Shown piece after piece: positions 1-10,300 of a stretch of 64,000 nucleotides of DNA. Every line of letters begins with the position of its first letter. Position 1 is the stretch's first letter. The stretch comes from Diprion similis (Eukaryota > Arthropoda > Insecta > Hymenoptera > Diprionidae). The stretch covers positions 13,812,501-13,876,500 of the forward strand of contig NC_060107.1 of the NCBI RefSeq assembly GCF_021155765.1, read 5' to 3'. The translations under genes and the position numbers were made by a program. Below the pieces are notes generated by a model, which had not been told where the DNA came from, searched no databases, and saw only the letters and a program-made list of their open reading frames with translations.

Positions 1-48
1 TTCCTCATTCGCGCCGTGGTCACTGTCACTTACTTTTTCGTTGATTTC
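1..48 (-). CDS. possible exon at left edge (uncertain)
   Basis: On the minus strand a pyrimidine-containing acceptor (TTGCTCCCTACAG) is followed by an open frame reading EINEKVSDSDHGANEE to the window edge. An internal AAAAA|GTAAGT could instead end it as a 15-nt exon. It lies downstream of the minus-strand promoter near 2.33 kb and could belong to that gene. The product is not recognisable, and the frame is too short to prove coding. Confidence 0.2.
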
Positions 49-743
49 CTGTAGGGAGCAAAATGTTTTTGTACCATAGTCCGCCTACTCAGAATACAGT
101 ATCGCGGTTGTATCACGCCAACCATGCGTTGCAACACAATTGCATACATTATTTTAGAAAACACTGGCAGACTATCGGTACACCAACCTTTTGTAAAATG
201 GATTAAAAACATCCTGTATGCCAATCAGCATTTTTCTAAACGAGCTAAGTTTGCAGTCGACAGATACTTTTTGCTTGTTGAAAAATTGAAAATGATTCAT
301 AATATAAAATGCAATTTCATTACGTTACTTTATGCTAGACTTTGAAGTTTCGTCGATTCAACAATAATGCAAATAACTGAATACATTCAGACCTCAGGTG
401 AAACCACCACTTAAACGACATAATTGTTAAATTCAAATCTAGATTATTACATCAGGAGCGAAACGCGATTCGATCTTGTGATTTGCGAATGAGTGATGGT
501 TACCCGTCGCGATGCTCATTCCACATTTAGCAACGTGCAAAATTTCTAACTTCAAGTAAGCTACGGTAAATCAAAGTGCAAAAAAAAATGATTCAACTGA
601 AAGTCAAGCATCGTTGCGATTGCGAATGAGCCTACCCATGCAGCTAAGAAATCGAAGATTGATGGAATATTATTGTTACCGCCACGCCACGTGACAGGGG
701 AATACCAGGAAAATACCCGTAACCTAAACACATGCGAACTCAC

Positions 744-833
744 CAATTTTCACCTCCTCCGGGCTGCTCCACACTTTAGATGTAGTAGTTCTGGTAGATC
801 TCAGGTTGAATCTTGAATTGACGCACTTTTACA
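744..833 (-). other. possible non-coding exon of the left-edge gene
   Basis: A 90-nt minus-strand segment is bounded by a good acceptor (TTCTTGTTGCAG) and a strong donor (ATTG|GTGAGT). All three frames contain a stop, so as an internal exon it would have to be 5' UTR or a terminal exon. One frame reads STRTTTSKVWSSPEEV after its stop, which looks protein-like, but no in-frame ATG precedes it. This is a weak call. Confidence 0.22.
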
Positions 834-2074
834 CTGCAACAAGAATATAACAGAATAATACTCGTGCAATATACTTGGATCCGATTTCGTTTCATTAGAA
901 ACTGTCTATTTCAAACAATTTTTTTTCGACAAAATTCAGTAATTCTTGATGCACCGATACATGAACCACAGAATCAATAATAGAAAGCATTGAAAATTTA
1001 GCACCATTTTTATGCAACGTAATTAAGGAGTGAATAATATTGAATTTCAACTAAAAAGGTCAAATTTCTTAGAGTGAATTTAGCGTGATAGTGTGATCGA
1101 AAATGATCTTGATCATGTACCTGTTTTTTATGTTTCAATAGCACTGATGCCTGATCAGATGTTGTGTTTTACTTTTCGATGTTTATTGCTGGCCTCAATC
1201 CAAATAATCGCGAACCTCGATTAGTCTTGCTGCAGTTTATTTCTGTAATCAGATAAGACAACACCAGATTTTATTAATATTCCATTTCCAGAATTCATGT
1301 ACGTACATTATTCAGCACGTATATTTCGAACGTGTTGTAATAATTATGCTTAAACTTAAAAAATATAATATAATATAAAAATATATCCTCAGAAAGAAAC
1401 GCGAAGGAAGATGAATTTGCCGATTCGTAATTCAAGGAAACACTCACAGCGATAAACACGATTCTCGGTATGTTTTCGCAGGGTAAGCTGCACCAGCCGC
1501 CACACAAGCACCACTCTATGTAAACAATGCATCCTCACGCTCGACCGACACTATTTTTGTTATCTGACTTGTTTTCACTACGCAAGAATCGGTGCTAAAG
1601 TGACCTATACGCGATAATTGCATTTCATACACCTGTGAGAGCGCTATGTGCGATCCGAAATCAAAAACAATGATTCAAACGAAGGTCATCCCTCGCAAGG
1701 TCCGTTTTATCAACCCAATTCACCGTACAACCAACGTATCTCCTCATTGCAATAAAATAAAATAATACGCATGCTGAATTATTCTGAAGAATGATCGAGA
1801 TTACTGTTGAAAAACCAATCTCTGCTGACTGTTTAACTCGTTGACAATTTTGCAAATTCGGTATCGGTGCAGCCGGTGACCTCTAGAATCTACATGAATA
1901 ATTCCGAATATGTACCTAACTTCAACTTGCTGATTTCATATTGAAAAGTTTTTCAACAGTCGATATCGGGTGGTGACTAAAAATGTGCGGGCAAAAAACA
2001 AAACACAACACCCTGCGGACAGAGGCAACTTCAAGTTACACGTACGATGATTAAATGCGACGAATGTAACTCAC
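834..2074. other. AT-rich DNA, probably intron of left-edge gene
   Basis: No convincing coding segment. A minus-strand GCT|GTGAGT donor near 1446-1455 follows a short frame reading VAAGAAYPAKTYR, but I cannot pair it with a good acceptor and start. Otherwise nothing recognised. Confidence 0.3.
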
Positions 2075-2306
2075 CTTCAACATTTGCAGGCTGTTTTGAT
2101 GTTCATAATACTTTGATTCTATGAGTCACTTTTCTGCATGTTGCACAGTAATTAACGAATGTAAATTAGTAGAAATATGCACTGATTATAACACTAGGAT
2201 TTGGATTCTACAGCACTGAAGTCCGCAGCTCTTTTCGAGCTATTCGAACCGGAGCAAACTCTACTCTTCAAACGCGACTGCTAGCAGGCACTGACTGGAG
2301 CCGAAT
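2075..2306 (-). other. predicted first exon (5' UTR) of left-edge gene
   Basis: The segment starts at an initiator-like TCATTC about 32 bases downstream of a TATA box and ends at the strong donor GAAG|GTGAGTTAC. It contains only short upstream frames; an ATG TTG AAG lies directly before the donor and could be a start codon split from the rest of the gene. Product unknown. Confidence 0.45.
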
Positions 2307-2384
2307 GAGCGCTGCGCGACGCTTGTTCGCCTTTTATACGACTGCCAGCGAGCACTGACCGAAACCTAATGAGCGCTGCGCAGT
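2284..2384. repeat. imperfect tandem duplication over the core promoter
   Basis: Two copies about 63 bp apart. Each carries AATGAGCGCTGCGC, preceded by a CACTGAC core and a GACTGC-AGC block. On the minus strand both read GCGCAGCGCTCATT, then TCAGTGC, then GCAGTCG. One copy sits upstream of the TATA box and the other lies over the predicted start site. Confidence 0.7.
2331..2338 (-). promoter_or_regulatory. TATA box, left-edge gene
   Basis: TATAAAAG on the minus strand, about 32 bases upstream of an initiator-like TCATTC (A at 2306). This is the best core promoter in the first 50 kb. It lies within a locally duplicated sequence (2284-2384). Confidence 0.55.
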
Positions 2385-4170
2385 GTTACTAGACTGAAAT
2401 TCTCCGCCGTGTTAGATGGCGCCACAATACGTACTAGAATCGAAAATCTCGTCCAAGAAATTTAAATATGATTGCGTAAATAGAATACTATTAATTTTCG
2501 ATAATATTGATACTCCATACTTGTAAATAATGTCTTTTATGTTCTCTAGAACATAAATCAATTAAACATATGATATTGCATTTGGAATTGCCATAGAATA
2601 AACGTTAATTGAATCAGCGAACTTATAGGAACCCGAATTAGTAATTTTTACCACAAGCAAGCGTTAGATAAATTAACGTATGGCTTGATAGAAGTGTCGT
2701 AATTACGAGTTAAAAGAAAAGTTTAATCTTTTTTTAAGTCAGAATATAATGTCTCGAACAATTAAAAGAGACATATTTTAGTCGAGGTGATCAATTCAAC
2801 TAATGAGCTTATGAAAAAAAATGAATTATTGTAAAATGACGATGAAATTTTCGGGAAAATCACAGTAAGTATCATAAGAAATATGAAACGACTGCGAAAA
2901 TTCAAAAAAATTTAGGAAATGTGTTGAAGTTTTAAAACTTTAACATGCTATGCTAGTCAGGAGGAGTTTCCAGGAGATGAGCATCGTCGATTGCGGCACA
3001 CCCAGTTTTGAGTTGCATTTACTCGCAAATGAACTTCATAAAATCCATAAAACTTGAAGTGTAACTCGTTCTTACTAAAGTTGAATAGCCTGAACCCTTT
3101 ATTTATTTGAAGCCGATTTTTGGAGTGTTAATAAAAATATGCCGAGACACCTAATATATAATTAAGGATTATCGTAATATCGATCTTATTTACAAATGAC
3201 AAATATGAAAAACAGGAAAAAGAAAGACTGAATTTTGACCACAGATGCACCATCATGATGATTATCCTGCAAGCGTCAGTCACAGCTAGATACAAAAAAA
3301 TGCAATGATGCAATTGCCTTATTGCAGGCTTCACAATGCCAGGCGCGAGGATGTAAAGAGCAGATTCGACATTTCTCAAAAATATTGACCGTCACAAAGC
3401 TAGAGCCACCCCACATCGGTATTGTTTATTTTGCAAGCCTAATTCGAGTGTGTATGAGAAAAAAATTTAGAGCAAAGAAATATCAACCGAAACAGAGAAG
3501 ATGTGGTACGATTGATATATATATATAATTGAATACACGCGAAATTTTTTTCTTATCGACGTAAAATTTAAATTGAAGTATACTGTATGATGTAGTGGTA
3601 GTGAATCAGAGTCTCATTAATTCGACCATGATTTGGAATAATCGTGCCGGATTCAAATTCAGCAGCCTAACGCTTCTTCATATTTTGCGCGATCCACGTA
3701 TACGAGTGTGTTTTTAAATTTTATTTATTATACCGTGGATTGCGACGAGCTGCACGTGTTTTAATCTACGCATTCCTAAGTGTAGGCTAGCCAGCAAGAT
3801 TCTTCATTCGCTCATGGTATGCAAAATAAAATTTTATGTGAAATTTGTATCGTCAGATTACTTACTTAGGTTTAATTGCGTACGTTTCATACATACCTTC
3901 AAGATTTACCCACCTGAGTGAATGTAGACTTAGTCTATTCTTTCTTTCTTTTCCCATCGTCATCCCCTCTTTTCGGGCCTTAATCGAAAAATATCGACCC
4001 TAGGGAAAAATTGATAATGACTAAAATTGTAGGAAATTTAATTCCAAACAACTTTGGTAATTACTGTTTTTCGTGTGAAATTGAAAATAAACGAATTATC
4101 AACTAAATTCAAGATGGCGATTGAACCAATAGGGTGCGAATTCCGTAAACCGAAATGCAAACTACCAGTG

Positions 4171-4189
4171 CCCCCCCCCCCCCCCCCCC
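4171..4189 (+). repeat. poly-C tract (19 C)
   Basis: Nineteen consecutive C, followed by four A. An uncommon homopolymer in this AT-rich DNA and a likely length polymorphism. Confidence 0.95.
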
Positions 4190-4426
4190 AAAACGATTTC
4201 CGAAGGAAAATCGATACTTACAATTTTTTTCCGGGTAAAATCCTTATTCGACTGGACTATATACAAAAAATAAAATATCCCTTCAAATCATGGGTGGGTA
4301 TGTTTATGCCTGCCAGAGTGCACGGTTTCAAATATGTAGGAATTGCTTCCTAACGAGATGTTATATAGCAGTACTTTCAGTACACATCTATTCATACGAT
4401 GTGTACGTATATAGGTGTTTACATAT

Positions 4427-4428
<2 letters not shown>

Positions 4429-4480
<52 letters not shown>
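4429..4480. repeat. (TA)n microsatellite
   Basis: Uninterrupted alternating TA of about 50 bp. The open frame across it (a run of Tyr-Ile) is an artefact of the repeat. Confidence 0.95.
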
Positions 4481-4484
<4 letters not shown>

Positions 4485-6249
4485 ATAGTGTATTTCACAT
4501 TCAAATACCTTTGAAACATTATAATTATTAATATTTAGGAGATGTACACGTATAGTCATGTAGAGGTGTTTTTGATATAGGTACATTTGACTCAATGCCT
4601 AGTAGCCGAAGTCACTGGATTCTACAATCAATCATCTGTATAATTTATACACAATTATGTGTAAATTATGAAAATTCTGATTTTTTGAATGCCTTTCGAC
4701 AAAAATAACGTGCATAAAAATATTCGTATAATTATTATACTTGATAGAATGTTTAAAATATTCATGATTATCAACTTTTGTAATTACAAGATAACGCTGT
4801 ATAAGCAATATATAATAGCAGAATATTTCTTCCTTCAAGAATGTACCGAGTATGGAACACATTACCAGAGTACGGCACATCTATGAAAGTGTGAAATATT
4901 TTTACCTGCTATATGCGTGAAAACGAAGGCTTGAAACTTTGTGGAATCTGTTGTATAATCCAAATACTTCTCTAGTGAATTTTTTTCTTAAAATTTAACA
5001 TCTTAGACTCTATGATATGTAATTGATTTGTTAAACTTAATATAGTATAAGTATAATATTTAGTTTGATATAATATCTCAATAGGCCTACACAAGAATAA
5101 TGAAATAAATATACTATAACGTCAATTAACAATGATTATTCATCATTTTTATGCTACACAATTGTAGCAGTATAATGTATAATAGTAGTATACGCTTCAA
5201 TAAAATATATCAATATTATGCAAATATGGAGTTCAATATACGGAGTATTAATATAATGATGCATCGAAGACAAAAATATACTTTCAATCGAATATCTTTT
5301 AATAATACATAGTATATCATTTAAACTTCTAATGCTTTAGGCATTTTCGTGATATGTTTAACTTCACTTATAGACGACATAGGAAACATCGAGATTTTGA
5401 CATCGTATTAAACTGTCGACGGTCGCTCGATGAGCACGCAGACTTTTCACTTCATTATTTTTTCTATCTATATTTACCATCAAATTGTTTTTTCAATAAG
5501 AGAACGAGACGCATCGGGCATAATATCTGCGTGAGTACGAGCACACAACGTCTTTAGTTATAATGCCATATAAATTTATTCTAATCTTTGACAAGTATTA
5601 TTTTTGCACGTAATAACGGACTACAAGAAGTCTGAGGTCACAATAATTCAAAATTAGCTTTGCATATCTCCCCACGCGGTTTGAATTTTAAACATCTGTA
5701 GAGGGGGCTCGGCAAATGAATTAACTTTATACTCATTTAAAACGTGTAATGTTTCCTAACATTTCAGCAAGTGAACTAAATCAATATTCAACCGTCAACG
5801 TCAAAATTATTCCTAATAATCTTATAATTTTTTTTTCATCAAACCCTAATTCCATCACGTTAGCAAGCGTGTAACTTGTGAGACACTTTGAAAATTGTGG
5901 AAGATTTACTTCTTTCAAGACTCTGCCTGATTGGAAGTTTTCATTCATGTCTGTTTAGATCTTGTTACTCAACGCAATACGTTTGCGAAGATCTATTTCC
6001 TTCCTTTCTTCACATGGTAAGACGTGATTCCAATTTTAAGAGTCAGATTTAAACTTGCTCTCTTTCATTCTCTTTCTCTCTATCAAAAAAAAAAATAAGA
6101 AAACTTGAAAAATCAGTGTAACGAAATGGCCATGCCCATCTTGACGTCGCTATAGATATATAGCTGTATACATACATACGTAAGTCATATGTGTGTATCT
6201 ATATGATATGTATATATGTATCCATATACATCCATGTCACTTAACTTCG

Positions 6250-6296
6250 ATTAATTGATTGTGCATACGTATTATGTATATATACAATCAATTAAT
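6250..6296. repeat. 13-bp perfect palindrome with homeodomain-like cores
   Basis: ATTAATTGATTGT and its exact complement ACAATCAATTAAT are separated by 21 bp of AT-rich loop. Both arms contain TAATTGATT, a core bound by many homeodomain proteins. It is about 0.9 kb downstream of the ITG-like stop. A regulatory role is inference. Confidence 0.6.
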
Positions 6297-6308
6297 GGAT
6301 ACATATTT

Positions 6309-6344
<36 letters not shown>

Positions 6345-6345
6345 G
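6297..6345. repeat. TA-rich microsatellite
   Basis: Interrupted TATATA tract next to the palindrome. Low complexity only. Confidence 0.85.
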
Positions 6346-7156
6346 GTATGTATACTATCGGTATAGTTATATATACGATTTGCTGATTTTTTTCCGATAG
6401 CGTGACAATATTGACACGATGACGCAACGGTTAAAGTTAATATTACTTATAATAAATATATTATATAAGCAGCCTAGCCAGTAAACGAGATCTTTGATTT
6501 CATATAATTACACGAGAACAAGACGTTTACAGTTACATCAGATAAATTTTCATCTCAGTTTGTTTCGTAATTTGATTTTCGATTGAAATATTACACTTAC
6601 GCGTGTGGGCTATATATACTTAAACATTAAAATACGAATGACATTACAATTGCCTCTTATATACGATTAATAATATAGATAAATAGTTAATTGGTAATAG
6701 GTTAAATACCTACTGATATGTATAATATTTTTCAGTCATTATAATTACGAAAGATATGTATGTTTTTTTTTTCACGAGTCGTCATTTCTCTCCGGGCATA
6801 AAATCTTCTGGTTCGCCGCAAGTGTATCTTTCCGTTCTTCAGAGCGGCGTTTGCCCGATCGTCATGGCCATATACGAAATTAAATAATCTGCAGTTACTA
6901 AAACTGTACGCCGCAGTAAAATCAGGGTGAAGAAATCGGAATTTAGAAAACCAAAGTTACAGTATGCGACATAAAATGATCGCCAATTTACAAGCTCACG
7001 CGAGGGATTCAATTTTGCACTCTTATACTGGTATGAGGAGTAAATTATGTCATAGGGAGTGTTTTTTCTAGGTTAGTATCTACGCGGTAGGGTAATCTTA
7101 AATTATCGATTTTTTATGTATATCTGATTTCGCCAGCCTTCGAAAACTCGGGGGAT

Positions 7157-7300
7157 CTAAGCAGCCGGTGCCCTTTTAAAGATGCGATTCCCTTGTCCAG
7201 TGATCCGTTTTTCTCCCGAAGTGTACTGGACAATGGACTTCACCTGGTCACTGGCCACTGGTCCGATGCAGACTAGAGGATCCTCGAAGTATGAACAGAC
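7157..7300 (-). CDS. ITG-like: ITG-like exon 5: ITGQGNRIF peptide and stop
   Basis: Acceptor CTCTGCGTCTAG; 47 codons plus TAG. Encodes VCSYFEDPLVCIG (last cysteine pair), SGEKR, ITGQGNRIF, KR and APAA. The nonapeptide lacks a C-terminal Gly, so it would not be amidated. Confidence 0.95.
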   Translation of the reverse strand, partial: VCSYFEDPLVCIGPVASDQVKSIVQYTSGEKRITGQGNRIFKRAPAA

Positions 7301-10300
7301 CTAGACGCAGAGGTTGTAATTAGTTAATTTGCTGCCCAGCCAACTTACACGAAATGGAGTGGCGAGTGGTGAATCGAAATTATGCCGTTGTGATGACTCG
7401 TCACAGTCATTAAAGACATACCAGTCGGTAACCAACGATAAGATGATTTGTTAAGTCTTTTCGAATCACTTCAACATCTATCTGACATCCACTTAATCTA
7501 ACTCAATTTGTATCACCTACATAACCTCCATAAGCTGCATTTTACAGCCTGCATAAAGAAAACGACTAATTTTAAGCTCGTGTATGCAAAACTGGACGCC
7601 AAGTTCACTGACAATGAGTTTCACAGTTTTTTTTTTTTTGGTAAGGTAGGAAAATTATACTGGCCAAATCAGGTGATGAATCAGAGCATGAAACCTAATA
7701 CTTATCATTGGTTCTCCAGCTTCGTTCATTCGAATATGGCATTGTGATTCTAGAATTCTAAATGCCAAACAGAAGAAGACGTATTGTAGTTAGTCTATTC
7801 GGTTTAGACGCACCCCATTTCACGGAAAGTAACGTCAAATCTAAAATCAATTCTAACCTAAGAACATTGGATTGGTTTATTAAAAATTACCCATGAGCAG
7901 ATTGAAATTAAAAGAGTAATGTGTGAATGTGTAAGCAATTTTTATCCGGCTTATTCATGAATTTTGCATAAGGCTAATTTGAAAATTGGATATCTTATAT
8001 CATTTTTGAGCTTGGAAAACCTCTGGATATCAAGTTCCATGATGATTGGAAGATTATCAATCAAAAATAAGGACATATTCGTCATAACGGATTCCCGTAG
8101 GTACCGTACAACGGTTAATCCGCGAAGTTATAGAAAAAGATAGTGTTTTCTTATTCAGTTAACAGCAAACTGTAATTTATATCGTAAAGCAGGGAATTTC
8201 GCTTTGATAAAGCAGAGCTTCCGCGTAACTTGTTTCGGACTTCCTAACGCAGAAGATATATGCCCGCCATGGGGATGGGAACGTGCAACGTTTCGCAATA
8301 TCGCACAAATTGGATTAACGTCCCTCGAGATAGCTTGATGCGTTTTTGTTCCCTCGGCTAAAGGTCAGGGGTCGAGAAAGCGTATAAACCTGACATAACT
8401 CGTCGTTACCCAAAAGCTAACTCCTGTAAACCTTGACGGGGGAATGTTTAGAAGACATAAATACAAATCAAGTAAACAAATAGCACTATCAGGTCACAAG
8501 GAATCGCACTTGAATTTTATTTATGATTGTTATCAACAGCGAGTGTTGCCCTTATGAATTACGATTTTCACGCATGCTTATCGTTAGATTTTATCGCGTT
8601 GAATTCAGACTGCAGCCCTACGTTGGACGTTGGTGAAGTTATAATGCCTATGAGAGTTCAAAAAATTCTAATTTCTCGAATTGTGTTACGTGCAGTATAT
8701 AAAATTCAGCGTTTTCGTGCTGTGGAATATGCGAAGATCTTTGCAAAAGAGCGCATGACGCCAACATTTGGGCCTTTCCAAACTCAAAATTCAAATATTC
8801 GAAATAGCGAATCCAAAAAGTTACCCAACTTGATTTTCTGAATCTTGATTTCAGATTCGTAATCAGTGGCCTCAGAAATACCCCGGGGTATCAAATCCCA
8901 ACTAAATCAATTAGCATTTTGCATTTTGACCGGCCACTCGGAGTTCCCAAATTTTCAGTTTAGACCATAAATAACAACTACAAAAGAACCTCTAATGATT
9001 CAATTTTGAGTCAATCGTGGGTAAGGGAAAATGTGTGCCCCAAATGAGCAAACAACGAGCGTTGCTCAAAGACTGTTAAAGATGGTTACCCTAATGGGTT
9101 TTTGTATGCTTATGGAATTGCGTGTTAAATGGCTCCCGCTGATAAAGAAGCTACCGGATGGCTAATACAATTTCTTATAGTCTCGGGCTCCCTCAGACTC
9201 ATCCACTTGCCCACGGAATACTGGCCACGAAAATTTGCCGAAGGGTAAATCATCGTTAAATTCTTCCATGAACGTAACCTGCTTGTATACTTCATAGCCA
9301 TAGACTTATAGAAATAGACTGCGCGGTCTGTGCAGCGAACTGAAGCCGTAATTAGAAAAAAAAAGCAACAGCTGGAGTCGGACCTCTCACTCTAATCGGT
9401 GAAATGGCTTACGATCGTGTAACAGAGACGTCCGGCTTCAGCTGTTGCTCTCTCTTTCTAATTACGGCTTCAGCTCGGTGCACAGACCGCGAAGTCTATC
9501 TCTTAAATCTATGATCATAGCTCGGTCGGTATATGCGCGCTTGAAAGATTTCACTTATACTTCACTACATCCTCATTTTTCATGTAGATACAACACTGCG
9601 ACGGAATTACTATCCGCAAGTTTATACTACTTAATCATAAAATATTACGTTGTACGTATATTGACTCAAAAAATGTACCTTTCTCGTGGTCTGTCGATGA
9701 CGCCTTTGCACCTGGCAACAGAGTCCACGGCTAATGTCACATTCCCCGGACATGTTGCATTCTTCGCCTGAAATATAAAAGATTCCGATCGTGTTACCGT
9801 ACATACCTATATGTAAAGAAAGAATAAATAATTTCAAAGTAGTTCAACTACTGACTGTATTGCTTGTTTGAGGTAACTGGAGGTTGACAAGAACGAGTTT
9901 CACCAGCTACTTCGGCGCACATCAGCCCGGTTTCACAATCGTTGTCTCTTCTGCATAACTCGCCCTGCTTCAGTCCATAGGCGAACAGGCAAGATCCGAT
10001 AACTGCAGAAACAGTAAAACTCTACGTCACAAGATTGTTGATAACAAGATCTTTTGGCGGTCGGTGCTAGCAGTTGATAAAAATTCTGTTATTTGTTTCG
10101 AGTCTCTCGATCATCAAACGTCGTAAATAAAATAATACGTCATATGATTTGTATAAGAGAATTCGGTGGCATGAACGAATCAAATTATGACGTGACCTTT
10201 GACGAGGTAATTTCAAAATTGCAGAAACGTTCTTAATACACACTCCTGCCACAATTTTGTGCTTCAAGATTTTCAAGTGACGTAAGAAGATGACTTTTAA

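Larger units (their letters stand above)
2400..7156. other. AT-rich intergenic DNA with microsatellites
   Basis: Between the left-edge promoter and the ITG-like stop codon. It holds poly-C, two (TA)n tracts and a 13-bp palindrome, annotated separately. Open frames here are short and low-complexity, without flanking splice sites or recognisable protein. The ITG-like 3' UTR must occupy the right-hand part on the minus strand; I see no clear AATAAA near the stop. Confidence 0.6.

Noticed and set aside
750-833. STRTTTSKVWSSPEEV reading as the start of a mitochondrial enzyme
   Set aside because: A stop precedes it in frame and there is no ATG; I cannot connect it to neighbouring exons. Kept only as a weak non-coding exon.
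4290-4514. 74-aa frame ending in a Tyr-Ile run
   Set aside because: Translation of a (TA)n microsatellite.
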